Shown piece after piece: positions 8,751-16,889 of a stretch of 64,000 nt of DNA. The notes beneath the pieces are model-generated. The model did not search any database. It was not told the origin of the DNA and saw only the letters and a program-made list of their open reading frames with translations. The translations under genes and the position numbers were made by a program. Source of the stretch: Streptomyces durmitorensis (GTDB taxonomy: Bacteria; Actinomycetota; Actinomycetes; Streptomycetales; Streptomycetaceae); the NCBI RefSeq assembly GCF_023498005.1, contig NZ_CP097289.1, forward strand, positions 7,316,001 through 7,380,000, read 5' to 3'. Numbering within the stretch: position 1 is the stretch's first letter; the number at the start of each line of letters is the position of its first letter.

Positions 8751-9479
8751 ATGCAGGACTACGACAAGTACGCCTTCGAGCCGTTCGCCGTCACCGTCGA
8801 CCTCGCCGTCCTCACCATCCGCGCGGGCCGCCTGCACGTGCTGCTCGTCGAGCGCGGCCAGGAGCCGTACCTGGGCCGCTGGGCGCTGCCCGGCGGATTC
8901 GTGCTGCCCGAGGAGTCGGCCGAGACGGCGGCCGGACGGGAGCTCGCGGAGGAGACCGGCCTCGCGGACAGCGACGGGCTCCACCTGGAGCAGCTGCGCA
9001 CCTACAGCGAACCGGGCCGCGATCCGCGGATGCGCGTCGTCTCCGTCGCCTTCGCGGCGCTCGTGCCCGATCCGCCCGCCGTGCACGCGGGCAGCGACGC
9101 GGCCCGCGCGGAGTGGCTCGCGTACGGCACCCAGGGCCCGCTCGCCTTCGACCACGACCGGATCCTCGCCGACGCCCACGACCGCGTCTGCGCCAAGTTC
9201 GAGTACACCGGCCTCGCCACCGCCTTCTGCCCGCCCGAGTTCACCCTCGGCGAGCTGCGGCAGGTCTACGAGACGGTGTGGGGCGCCGAGCTCGACCCGG
9301 CCAACTTCCGGCGCAAGGTGCTCGGCACGTCCGGCTTCGTCGAGGCGATCCCCGGGGCCGCGCGCCTCACCGGCGGCCGCGGCAAACCGGCGGCCCTGTA
9401 CCGCGCGGGCCCGGCCACCTCCCTGCACCCGCCCCTGCTCCGCCCCACGGCCACTCCCTCGGAAGGACAGCCCTCATGA
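8751..9479 (+). CDS. NrtR-like NUDIX/winged-helix regulator, possibly also an active NUDIX hydrolase
   Basis: A 242-residue two-domain protein. Residues 1-145 are a NUDIX domain opening with FAVTVDLAVLTI and containing WALPGGFV and a complete NUDIX box (GX5E, then RELAEETGL). Residues about 155-225 match the C-terminal winged helix of NrtR-type regulators (FTLGELRQVYETVWG...NFRRKVL). NrtR proteins sense ADP-ribose or related NAD metabolites and repress NAD-linked genes. Many have lost the NUDIX Glu residues, but here they are intact, so catalysis is possible. It has its own palindromic operator and overlaps the ADP-ribosylglycohydrolase gene by ATGA, so the two should respond together to ADP-ribose metabolism. 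Confidence 0.88.
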   Translation: MQDYDKYAFEPFAVTVDLAVLTIRAGRLHVLLVERGQEPYLGRWALPGGFVLPEESAETAAGRELAEETGLADSDGLHLEQLRTYSEPGRDPRMRVVSVAFAALVPDPPAVHAGSDAARAEWLAYGTQGPLAFDHDRILADAHDRVCAKFEYTGLATAFCPPEFTLGELRQVYETVWGAELDPANFRRKVLGTSGFVEAIPGAARLTGGRGKPAALYRAGPATSLHPPLLRPTATPSEGQPS

Positions 9480-10489
9480 AGCGTGCCGCCACCGGATCCC
9501 TCATGGGCCTCGCCCTCGGGGACGCGCTCGGCTTCCCGACCGAGTTCAACGACGTACCGTCGATCCTCGCCAAGTGCGGGCCCTGGCGGGAGATGGAGCT
9601 GCCCCGGCCCGCGATCGTCACGGACGACACGCAGATGACGCTCGCGCTCGGCCGTGGCCTGCGTACCGCCATGGGCCGTGGGCTGCTCGGGCCCAGGCGG
9701 ATGGAGCGGCCGGTGCGCGAGGAGTTCGTGGAGTGGTACCAGTCGCCGGAGAACAACCGCGCCCCCGGCAACACCTGCCTGAAGGCCTGCTACCTCCTCA
9801 AGACCGGCAAGCCGTGGGAGGAGGCGAGCCAGGTGCACTCCAAGGGCTGCGGCGCCAACATGCGCGTCGCGCCCATCGGGCTCGTCCCCGGCCTGAGCGA
9901 CGAGCAGCGATCGGGCGCCGCCCAGCTGCAGTCCGCGCTCACCCACGGCCACCCGACGGCGCTCGCCGCTTCGGACCTCACGGCGCACGCCGTGCGGCTG
10001 CTCGCCCAGGGCGCCGAGCCGACGGGGCTCGTGGGGCTGCTGCGCTCCTACGCGTACGAGAACCGCGAGACGTACCGCGCGCACTGGCTCGGCGAGCTGT
10101 GGACGCGCGGAGGTGATCCGACGCCGGGGGCGTTCATCGCGCGCGGCTGGGACGAGTGCCTGGCCGTCCTCGAACGCCTGGAGGCCGCGCTGAGGCACAC
10201 CAACCCGGAGACCGACCCCTGCCTGGCCACGGGCGAGGGCTGGATCGCCGAAGAGGCGCTCGCCACGGGGCTGCTGTGCTTCCTGCAATTCGTGGACGAG
10301 CCCCTCACCGCCCTGCGCAGGGCCGCCTGCACCTCGGGCGACTCCGACTCGATCGCCTGCCTGGCCGGAGCGTTCGCGGGCGCCCACCTGGGCGCTGACG
10401 CCTGGCCCGCCGCGTGGGCCGAGCGGATCGAGTACCGCGCGGAGCTGCTTGCGCTCGGGGCGCTCTGGGACGGGGGCGCGGGCGCCTAG
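9476..10489 (+). CDS. ADP-ribosylglycohydrolase family protein
   Basis: A 337-residue DraG/ARH-fold hydrolase, expected to cleave ADP-ribose from proteins or small molecules using two Mg ions. Motifs are SLMGLALGDALGFPTEF at the N-terminus, metal ligands in TDDTQMTLAL (D50, D51, T52), and the C-terminal ligand motif in SGDSDSIACLAGA, followed by GAHLGADAWP. ATG 9476 overlaps the NUDIX-HTH stop and has GGAAGGA at 9461-9467. The stop overlaps the convergent nucleotidyltransferase stop by 4 bp. Substrate unknown. Confidence 0.93.
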   Translation: MKRAATGSLMGLALGDALGFPTEFNDVPSILAKCGPWREMELPRPAIVTDDTQMTLALGRGLRTAMGRGLLGPRRMERPVREEFVEWYQSPENNRAPGNTCLKACYLLKTGKPWEEASQVHSKGCGANMRVAPIGLVPGLSDEQRSGAAQLQSALTHGHPTALAASDLTAHAVRLLAQGAEPTGLVGLLRSYAYENRETYRAHWLGELWTRGGDPTPGAFIARGWDECLAVLERLEAALRHTNPETDPCLATGEGWIAEEALATGLLCFLQFVDEPLTALRRAACTSGDSDSIACLAGAFAGAHLGADAWPAAWAERIEYRAELLALGALWDGGAGA

Positions 10490-11226
10490 GCCGCTGCTGC
10501 CACCGCCGACGCCCGGCGTGCGCGGAACAGGAAGTCCTCGACGCGGCTGCGGTCCGGCTCGGGCGGCAGGGAGGTGTGCGCGGCCGCCGACTCGGCCTGT
10601 TCCGCGAGGCGGTTCATCCAGGACTCGACGTCCGGCCAGGAGACCTCGCCGCGCTTGACCGCGAGCAGCGGCTCGCGCTGGTCGCCGACGTCGAGGGTCA
10701 GCTCGCCGGTGCGCAGCAGATCGCGGCAGCTCGTCAGGAGGCGCAGGAGGTGCATCGCGTGCTTCCAGCGGGGCGCGCCGTGCAGGCGTACGTCCGCTTC
10801 CAGCTTCTTGTGCTGGCCCAGTGCGTAGCCGACGAAGGTGGTGTGGACCTGGCGGGAGAGGAACGCGTCGCGCAGGGCGAGGAGTTCACGGCCGGTGTCC
10901 GTGACGTCTTCCACCAGGGTCGAGTGCAGGCACTCCAGGATGTTCGGATTGGCGCGCAGGGCCAGCTCGCAGAAGCGCTCCAGCTCCCAGCTGAACTGCT
11001 CCTCCGCCGGTCCGTCCACGTGCGTGGGCGGCTTCTCGAAGCGCCAGAAGAGCGGGGTCGGGGCCAGGAAGACCCCCCTGCGGTCGGTGTCGCTGCCGTC
11101 CGTGGCCAGGCCGAAGGCGCGCGAGCCCATCACACAGGCGTAGACGGTGTGGTCGCGTACGAGAGCCAGGTCCGGGTCCAGGTCCTTGGCGTCCTTGGCA
11201 TCCTTGGTGTCCTTGGGGCGGTGCAT
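10486..11226 (-). CDS. nucleotidyltransferase-superfamily protein (MNT/pol beta fold)
   Basis: A 246-residue protein with the pol-beta nucleotidyltransferase signature VMGSRAFGLATDGSDTDRRG, i.e. GS-x10-D-x-D-like metal-binding residues, followed by a long helical C-terminal domain (WELERFCELALRANPNILE). Such proteins add nucleotides to proteins or small molecules; some are antitoxin-like. The N-terminus MHRPKDTKDAKDAKDL is encoded by a 9-nt tandem repeat at about 11184-11218, so the true start may be internal or the repeat may vary in copy number. It is convergent with the ADP-ribosylglycohydrolase gene (4-bp overlap of stops). Confidence 0.8.
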   Translation of the reverse strand: MHRPKDTKDAKDAKDLDPDLALVRDHTVYACVMGSRAFGLATDGSDTDRRGVFLAPTPLFWRFEKPPTHVDGPAEEQFSWELERFCELALRANPNILECLHSTLVEDVTDTGRELLALRDAFLSRQVHTTFVGYALGQHKKLEADVRLHGAPRWKHAMHLLRLLTSCRDLLRTGELTLDVGDQREPLLAVKRGEVSWPDVESWMNRLAEQAESAAAHTSLPPEPDRSRVEDFLFRARRASAVAAAA

Positions 11227-11248
11227 GCCGGGAGCGTACGGCCAGGGG

Positions 11249-11722
11249 CTAGCCGAGGGTGATCGAATTTCCGGTGACCGTGATGTTCTGCGGGGGGAGC
11301 GCGCGCGGGGCGGGGCCGTCCGCGACCGAGGCGTCCGCCACGCGGTACTTGCTGCCGTGGCAGGCGCAGTTGATCGTGCCGTCCGCGACCTCGCTGACCG
11401 TGCACCCCGAGTGCGTGCAGACCGCCGAGAACGCCTTGAAGTCGCCCTCCTCGGGCTGGGTCACGACGATCTTCTTGTCCTTGATGACCTTGCCGCCGCC
11501 GACCGGGATGTCGGAGGTCTTGGCCAACTCCTCTGCCTTGGGAGGTGGTTGATCCCGGTCCTTGCCGCCCGACTTCGACGCCGAGGGCGACGCGGACGTC
11601 GGCTGCGACTTCGGCGGCTCCGGTTCCGCGCCCTCGTCCCCGTACTTGCTGCACCCGGCGGTCAGCGCGACCGCGCCGCCCGCGGCGATGACGGTGCGCC
11701 GCGAGGGGCGCGCGCCGCTCAT
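11249..11722 (-). CDS. Tat-exported Rieske [2Fe-2S] lipoprotein
   Basis: A 157-residue exported protein. The signal peptide has the twin Arg RRTVIA (8-13) and a lipobox LTAGC with lipidated C24. A Pro/Ser linker is followed by a Rieske domain with ligands C102/H104 (CTHSGC) and C119/H122 (CACHGSKY); C107 and C121 would form the stabilising disulfide. It should be an outer-face membrane-anchored electron carrier. The start overlaps the upstream membrane gene (ATGA 11719-11722), so the pair is cotranscribed and probably forms an electron-transfer unit. It is not the QcrA subunit of the bc complex, which is longer and has three membrane segments. Confidence 0.92.
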   Translation of the reverse strand: MSGARPSRRTVIAAGGAVALTAGCSKYGDEGAEPEPPKSQPTSASPSASKSGGKDRDQPPPKAEELAKTSDIPVGGGKVIKDKKIVVTQPEEGDFKAFSAVCTHSGCTVSEVADGTINCACHGSKYRVADASVADGPAPRALPPQNITVTGNSITLG

Positions 11723-12312
11723 GTCGTCACCCCGAACGTGCGGAAGAACCACAGCGCCGACGTCCACCAGACCACCGTGAGGACCACGAAGACCAGGCCG
11801 CCGACGACCGGGAGCAGCCAGCCGGGCAGCTTCTCCGAGCGCAGCAGCAGCATCTTGGCGCTGAACGCGCCGAAGAAGAAGCAGCCGAGCAGCGAGTGCC
11901 ACATCACCCGGCTCGAGTACGTCTGGTAGCCAAGGGCGTAGAGGCAGTGGACCGCCACGGGGACCGCCACCAGAAACGCGATCCGGCCCGACCAGCGGTG
12001 CAGCGCCGACGACCAGGACGGCCCCGGCAGGCGCCCGTACACCATGAGCGCCGAGACGACCTGGACCAGCGCGAAGGCGAACGCCGTCGTGCCGAGCCAG
12101 GCCTTGACCGCGCTCGTGCTGCTGAACCCGGCGAGGTTGAAGGCCGTGCCCTCGGGGTCGTGCGTCTTGCCGTACACGCCGAGGCCGACGGCGACGGCCG
12201 CGGCGACCAGGGCGGGGACGAGGTAGCGGGCGGGGTGCGGGCGGCGGTGGTCGCCCGCCGCCGGGGGCGGGCCGAAGCCGCCCTGTGTCGCGGCGTTCGG
12301 ATCGACGCTCAT
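11719..12312 (-). CDS. DUF6529-like polytopic membrane protein, cytochrome b561-like
   Basis: A 197-residue protein with a Gly/Pro-rich N-terminus and about five hydrophobic segments (around residues 30-47, 70-93, 106-125, 137-155 and 165-190). His residues occur in membrane-proximal positions (LHRWSGRIAF, VHCLYALGY, VMWHSLLGC), the pattern of a b-type haem membrane protein. Coupling to the Rieske lipoprotein gene suggests it anchors or exchanges electrons with that protein. The DUF name is from memory; the haem role is inferred. Confidence 0.75.
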   Translation of the reverse strand: MSVDPNAATQGGFGPPPAAGDHRRPHPARYLVPALVAAAVAVGLGVYGKTHDPEGTAFNLAGFSSTSAVKAWLGTTAFAFALVQVVSALMVYGRLPGPSWSSALHRWSGRIAFLVAVPVAVHCLYALGYQTYSSRVMWHSLLGCFFFGAFSAKMLLLRSEKLPGWLLPVVGGLVFVVLTVVWWTSALWFFRTFGVTT

Positions 12313-12341
12313 GGCGGCTCCCTGGTCGGGGCGGAGCGGGG

Positions 12342-13031
12342 TCAGGGCACGACGGGACGGGCGGTGAGTTCGCCGCCGTCGAACGGGACGGTGCCGGTCT
12401 CCGGGTCGAGGCGCGGGGCCTTTTGCGGCTTGCCGTCCTCCTTGAGGATCCCGACCTGCCGCCCGTCGGGCAGGACGATCCAGCCGCCGTCGATCTCGGC
12501 GCCGCGCACCTCGGTCGTCGCGCGGTACAGGCCGGAGGGCTTCTTCGCCCTGGCGGCGGTGAAGTCCCGTGGCTGTTCGTCGATCTCGACCTTGCCGCGG
12601 ACCGCGTTGTCGGCGAGCGTGGCGTCCAGCTTCGCGCCGTCCTTGCCGGTGAGGCGCATGGAGCCGTCGTCCTTGACGTCGCCCTTCAGCCAGGACTCGG
12701 CGTCACGGCCGTTGCAGTAGTACGCGATGGCCTTGTCGTCACGGATCGAGACGGAGACCGCGGCGGCGTCGTCGGCCGTGCGGCCCGCGTACTCGGACTT
12801 CCCGGTCGGCTTCCCGGTCGGCTTCTTCGGCGGGCTCTTGGACGGGCTCTCGGTGGGTGCGGGCGTGCTCTTGGTGGGCTTCGCGGATGAGGGCGCCGGC
12901 GAGGCGGAGGCGCCGGGCGAGTCCTGTCCGTACGACGAATTTCCCTCCCCTGTCGTCGCGTTGAGCGACAGCATGAACAGGGCGAGCAGCAGTCCCCCGA
13001 GAAGCGTGTAGAGCGGTCCGGAGCGCTTCAT
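12342..13031 (-). CDS. secreted or membrane-anchored protein of unknown function
   Basis: A 229-residue protein with an N-terminal hydrophobic segment (residues 6-22, LYTLLGGLLLALFMLSL). A Ser/Pro/Thr/Lys linker (about 35-80) carries short PTGK repeats. The roughly 140-residue C-terminal domain has beta-type alternation (VSVSIRDDKAIAYYCNGRDAESWLKG; SGLYRATTEV). ATG 13031 is supported by a GGGGGAGG ribosome site (complement of 13034-13042). It lies 29 bp upstream of the DUF6529-like gene on the same strand and may belong to that operon. Function not recognised. Confidence 0.75.
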   Translation of the reverse strand: MKRSGPLYTLLGGLLLALFMLSLNATTGEGNSSYGQDSPGASASPAPSSAKPTKSTPAPTESPSKSPPKKPTGKPTGKSEYAGRTADDAAAVSVSIRDDKAIAYYCNGRDAESWLKGDVKDDGSMRLTGKDGAKLDATLADNAVRGKVEIDEQPRDFTAARAKKPSGLYRATTEVRGAEIDGGWIVLPDGRQVGILKEDGKPQKAPRLDPETGTVPFDGGELTARPVVP

Positions 13032-13220
13032 GCGGCCTCCCCCGAGGCGTGGGCCGTGCCAGACCCTCCATGCAAGCGGACCCGTGCCCCGGCGTCCATA
13101 GTTGAACGGCCACCAATCGGGCCAAGTGGCGACAGGGGGCGATTCGGGTGACATTGGCATGGTCTGAGGTCCGCGCCCGATCGAGGCGCCGACCCGGCCA
13201 CTCACTCGAAAGGCGCGACC

Positions 13221-13688
13221 ATGGCGGGTAACGATCTGGGAAGCCTTCTCGGCGGTCTCCTCGGCGGCGGCCAAGGCGGCCAAGGCGGCCAGGCCGGTGG
13301 CTCCGGAGGCGGCAACGTCCTTGGCTCACTGCTCGGCGGCCTCCTCGGCGGCGGCGCGGGCGGCGCGGCCGGCGGCCAGGGCGGCTCCGGCGGCGGCAAC
13401 CCGCTGGGCGGCCTGATGGACATGATCACGAAGTCGGGCCTGGTCAGCCAGGAGCAGCTGGACTCCTGGGTCGGCAAGGGCGACAACCAGCCGCTGAGCC
13501 CGGACCAGGTCAAGCAGTCCGTCCCCGACGAGACCCTGGACAAGGTGGCCGCCGACGCGGGCGTCAGCCGCGACGAGGCCGCCGACCAGATCGCGCAGCA
13601 GCTGCCCCAGGCCGTCGACAAGCTGACCCCCGAGGGGCAGGTCCCCACGGGCTCGCTGGAGGACATCATCAAGGAGCAGAAGCTCTGA
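13221..13688 (+). CDS. YidB family (DUF937) protein
   Basis: A 155-residue protein. The first 60 residues are two copies of an LGSLLGGLLGGG block joined by Gly/Gln-rich sequence. The rest is the YidB-type helical domain (LMDMITKSGLVSQEQLDSWVGKGDNQPLSPDQVKQ...LDKVAADAGVSRDEAADQIAQQLPQAVDKLTPEGQVP). The molecular role of the family is not established. ATG 13221 has GAAAGG at 13208-13213. It is divergent from the anchored-protein gene at 12342-13031. Confidence 0.88.
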   Translation: MAGNDLGSLLGGLLGGGQGGQGGQAGGSGGGNVLGSLLGGLLGGGAGGAAGGQGGSGGGNPLGGLMDMITKSGLVSQEQLDSWVGKGDNQPLSPDQVKQSVPDETLDKVAADAGVSRDEAADQIAQQLPQAVDKLTPEGQVPTGSLEDIIKEQKL

Positions 13689-13819
13689 CCCCACCCCGGT
13701 GAGGCACCGTGGGGCACGCGGCGTCCGTCTCGGCAGGCGGGCGCCGCGCACTCGTCCCCGGGGCCCTGACTACCCTTGTCGGTACATCAGTCGTACGTAC
13801 GCGAGCGAGGAGCACCACT

Positions 13820-14182
13820 GTGGCGGTACGAGCGGTCCGGGGCGCCGTCCAACTGGAGCGGGACGCCGCCGACCACATGGACGAGCAGGTCGGCGAGCTG
13901 CTCACCGCCATCCTGGAGCGGAACGCGCTGACCCAGGAGAACCTGATCAGCATCTGGTTCACCGCGACGCCCGATCTGCACAGCGACTTCCCCGCGGCGG
14001 CCGCCCGCAGGCTCGGCATCGTGGACGTCCCGCTGATCTGCGCGCAGGAGCTGCAGATCGAGGGAGCCATGCCGCGGGTCGTCCGCGTCCTCGCGCACAT
14101 AGAGTCCGAGAAGCCCCGCGCCGAGATCACGCACGTCTACCTCGGTGCCGCGGCCACCCTGCGCAAGGACATCGCCCAGTGA
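13820..14182 (+). CDS. aroH: chorismate mutase, AroH type
   Basis: Monofunctional chorismate mutase (chorismate to prephenate) of the trimeric AroH class. The 120-residue protein has VRAVRGAVQLERDAADHM, the segment ISIWFTATPDLHSDFPAAAAR, and the C-terminal ITHVYLGAA with the active-site Tyr. GTG 13820 is chosen for its GAGGAG at 13807-13812 and family length; the longer frame starting at 13709 adds 37 unconserved residues. The stop overlaps tyrA (GTGA), placing two successive steps of tyrosine synthesis under coupled translation. Confidence 0.95.
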   Translation: MAVRAVRGAVQLERDAADHMDEQVGELLTAILERNALTQENLISIWFTATPDLHSDFPAAAARRLGIVDVPLICAQELQIEGAMPRVVRVLAHIESEKPRAEITHVYLGAAATLRKDIAQ

Positions 14183-15264
14183 GAACCGCCCTCGTCATCG
14201 GCACCGGCCTGATCGGCACCTCCGCCGCCCTGGCCCTCGCCTCGCGCGGTGTGGCCGTGCACCTCGCCGACCACGACCCCGGGCAGGCCCGCACGGCGGC
14301 CGCGCTCGGCGCCGGGACCGACGAAGCGCCCGAGGGGCGCGTCGACCTGTGCGTCGTCGCCGTGCCGCCCGCGCACGTCGCGGCGACCCTGGCCGACGTC
14401 ATGCGGCGCGACGTGGCCCGCGGCTACCTCGACGTGGCGAGCGTCAAGGGCGGGCCGCGCCGGGAGCTCGAGGCCCTCGGCATCGACCTCACTCCGTACA
14501 TCGGCACGCACCCCATGTCGGGGCGCGAGCGCAGCGGCCCCCTCGCCGCCACCGCCGACCTCTTCGAGGGACGGCCGTGGGTGCTCACGCCGACCCGCGA
14601 CACCGACACCGAGGTCCTCAACCTCGCCCTGGAGCTCGTCGCCCTCTGCCGTGCCGTGCCGGTCGTCATGGACGCCGACGCCCACGACCGCGCGGTCGCG
14701 CTCGTCTCGCACATGCCGCACCTGGTCTCCAGCATGGTCGCCGCGCGCCTGGAGAACGCCGAGGAGACCGCTGTGCGCCTCTGTGGCCAGGGCATCCGCG
14801 ACGTCACGCGCATCGCCGCTTCCGACCCCCGGATGTGGATCGACATCCTCTCCGCCAACCCCGGCCCCGTCGCCGACCTGCTCTCCGCCGTCGCCACCGA
14901 TCTCGACGAGACGGTGACGGCGCTGCGGGCCCTGCAGTCGGCGGATGACGCGAAGCGGCGCGAGGGTGCCGCAGGGGTCGAGGGCGTACTGCGGCGCGGC
15001 AACGCGGGCCAGATCCGGGTGCCCGGCAAGCACGGGGCGGCGCCGACGGCGTACGAGGTCGTGGCGGTGCTCATCGACGACCAGCCGGGACAGCTGGCGA
15101 GGATCTTCGCCGACGCGGAGCGGGCCGGGGTGAACATCGAGGACGTACGCATCGAGCACGCGACGGGCCAGCAGGCGGGCCTCGTACAGCTCCTGGTGGA
15201 ACCGAAGGCGGCCCCGACCCTGACGGCGGGCCTGCGGGAGCGGGGCTGGTCGATCCGCCAGTAG
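14179..15264 (+). CDS. tyrA: prephenate dehydrogenase
   Basis: NAD(P)-dependent conversion of prephenate to 4-hydroxyphenylpyruvate in tyrosine synthesis. The 361-residue protein starts at GTG 14179, inside the aroH stop. It shows the dinucleotide motif VIGTGLIGTSAAL (GxGxxG), the catalytic region YIGTHPMSGRERSGP, and VSHMPHLVSS. Residues about 285-361 form an ACT domain (VVAVLIDDQPGQLARIFADAERAGVNIEDV), so allosteric feedback by tyrosine is likely. The frame is open further upstream, but that part overlaps aroH. Confidence 0.96.
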   Translation: MRTALVIGTGLIGTSAALALASRGVAVHLADHDPGQARTAAALGAGTDEAPEGRVDLCVVAVPPAHVAATLADVMRRDVARGYLDVASVKGGPRRELEALGIDLTPYIGTHPMSGRERSGPLAATADLFEGRPWVLTPTRDTDTEVLNLALELVALCRAVPVVMDADAHDRAVALVSHMPHLVSSMVAARLENAEETAVRLCGQGIRDVTRIAASDPRMWIDILSANPGPVADLLSAVATDLDETVTALRALQSADDAKRREGAAGVEGVLRRGNAGQIRVPGKHGAAPTAYEVVAVLIDDQPGQLARIFADAERAGVNIEDVRIEHATGQQAGLVQLLVEPKAAPTLTAGLRERGWSIRQ

Positions 15265-15270
15265 GCGAGC

Positions 15271-15345
15271 GCAATGGGCTGCGGGGCAATCGGCTGCGGC
15301 GCAATCGGCTGCGGGGCAAACGGGTGGGTGGGCGGGAGAAGATCC
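15271..15345 (+). repeat. 15-bp tandem repeat linked to a dispersed GC-rich repeat
   Basis: Three near-identical 15-mers (GCAATSGGCTGCGGS) at 15271-15315, then a G-rich segment (15316-15345) that closely resembles the 51-bp unit repeated inside the LivHMG gene at 23292-23407. It lies directly after the tyrA stop, in the gap before cmk. Confidence 0.85.
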
Positions 15346-15475
15346 GCCGCGAAGCGGGCGGGACAGGGGCACCCCACCGGGCAGTAAGAGACAACCGTGG
15401 GAGCCAGTAACCTTAGGCAGGGCAAGAATGCCGCCCTGCTCCAGCCCTGTGCACACAGAAAGGTGCTCGCACCCC

Positions 15476-16177
15476 GTGGAAACCGTGGAAACCGCCGGCC
15501 CGGCGCCCGCAGCAGTGATCGTCGCCATCGACGGGCCCTCCGGCACGGGCAAGTCGAGCACCTCGAAGGCCGTCGCCGCCCAGCTCGGCCTCAGCTACCT
15601 GGACACCGGTGCCCAGTACCGCGCGATCACGTGGTGGATGGTGCACAACGGCATAGAGCTGACGGACCCGACCGCCATCGCCGCGGTCGCGGGCAAGCCC
15701 GAGATCATCTCCGGCACCGACCCGCTCGCCCCGACCATCACGGTCGACGGCACGGACGTCGCGGGCCCGATCCGCACCACCGACGTCACCTCGAAGGTCA
15801 GCGCCGTCAGCGCCGTCCCCGAGGTGCGCGCCCGCATCACGGAGCTGCAGCGCACCATCGCCGCGTCCGCCGAGAAGGGCATCGTCGTCGAGGGGCGTGA
15901 CATCGGTACGACCGTCCTGCCCGACGCCGACCTGAAGATCTTCCTCACGGCCTCGCCCGAGGCCCGCGCAGCCCGCCGCAGCGGCGAGCTCAAGGGCGCC
16001 GACGTCGCCGCCACGCGTGAGGCGCTCATCAAGCGGGACACCGCCGACTCGAGCCGCAAGACGTCGCCGCTGGCCAAGGCCGACGACGCCGTCGAGGTGG
16101 ACACCACCGAGCTCACGCTCCAGCAGGTCATCGAGTGCGTCGTCACCCTCGTCGAGGAGAAGCGGGCAGCGAAGTGA
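15476..16177 (+). CDS. cmk: cytidylate kinase
   Basis: Phosphorylates CMP/dCMP with ATP. The 233-residue protein has Walker A GPSGTGKSS (residues 20-28), the CMP-binding LDTGAQYRAIT, EGRDIGTTVLPDADLKIFLTAS, and the lid region ARRSGELKG. GTG 15476 follows GAAAGG at 15458-15463; GTG 15485 is a possible alternative. The frame also opens at ATG 15428, but those 16 residues are unconserved. The stop overlaps the acyltransferase start (GTGA). This aroH-tyrA-cmk-plsC-der order is a conserved actinobacterial block. Confidence 0.95.
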   Translation: METVETAGPAPAAVIVAIDGPSGTGKSSTSKAVAAQLGLSYLDTGAQYRAITWWMVHNGIELTDPTAIAAVAGKPEIISGTDPLAPTITVDGTDVAGPIRTTDVTSKVSAVSAVPEVRARITELQRTIAASAEKGIVVEGRDIGTTVLPDADLKIFLTASPEARAARRSGELKGADVAATREALIKRDTADSSRKTSPLAKADDAVEVDTTELTLQQVIECVVTLVEEKRAAK

Positions 16178-16821
16178 CCGCGGCGCCGTCGGAACGGGGT
16201 GCGGAGGTCGGCCGCCGCATCGGCGTCGGCCTCATGTACGGCCTGTGGAAGCCCCGCGTCCTCGGCGCCTGGAAGGTCCCCGCGACCGGCCCGGTGATCC
16301 TGGCCGTGAACCACTCCCACAACGTCGACGGTCCGATGGTGATGGGCACGGCGCCCAGGCCGACCCACTTCCTCATCAAGAAGGAAGCGTTCATCGGGCC
16401 CCTGGACCGCTTCCTCCAGGGCATCGGGCAGGTGAAGGTGGACCGTGAGATCGCCGACCGCACGGCGATCACCCGGGCTCTTGGCGTGCTCGACGACGGC
16501 GGCGTTCTCGGGATCTTCCCCGAGGGCACCCGGGGCGAGGGAGACTTCGCCTCGCTGCGGGCCGGCCTCGCCTACTTCGCCGTACGCAGCGGAGCGCCGA
16601 TCGTGCCGGTCGCGGTGCTGGGAAGCACGGAGAAGCGCGGACGGTTGATAAAGGGGCTGCCCCCACTGCGCAGCAGGGTCGACGTCGTCTTCGGCGACCC
16701 TTTCGAAGCGGGCGACGGCAGCGGACGGCGTACGCGCAAGGCGCTGGACGAGGCGACCGTGCGCATCCAGGAGCGGCTCACCGCCCACCTGGAGGACGCC
16801 AGGCGCCTGACCCGGCGCTGA
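16174..16821 (+). CDS. PlsC-type 1-acyl-sn-glycerol-3-phosphate acyltransferase
   Basis: A 215-residue phospholipid acyltransferase with the HX4D motif in NHSHNVDGP, the glycerol-phosphate-binding FPEGTRGEG, and VPVAVLGS. It should acylate lysophosphatidate to phosphatidate at the membrane face. GTG 16174 overlaps the cmk stop. The His-x-His form of the first motif (HSHNVD) still fits HX4D. The exact acyl acceptor is not determined by sequence. It is followed 68 bp later by der. Confidence 0.92.
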   Translation: MTAAPSERGAEVGRRIGVGLMYGLWKPRVLGAWKVPATGPVILAVNHSHNVDGPMVMGTAPRPTHFLIKKEAFIGPLDRFLQGIGQVKVDREIADRTAITRALGVLDDGGVLGIFPEGTRGEGDFASLRAGLAYFAVRSGAPIVPVAVLGSTEKRGRLIKGLPPLRSRVDVVFGDPFEAGDGSGRRTRKALDEATVRIQERLTAHLEDARRLTRR

Positions 16822-16889
16822 GCGAGACTTTCAGTAGTGGCCCCTCCTAGGCGGCCACCGATCACGAATACGACAGAGGTACGGACTTC

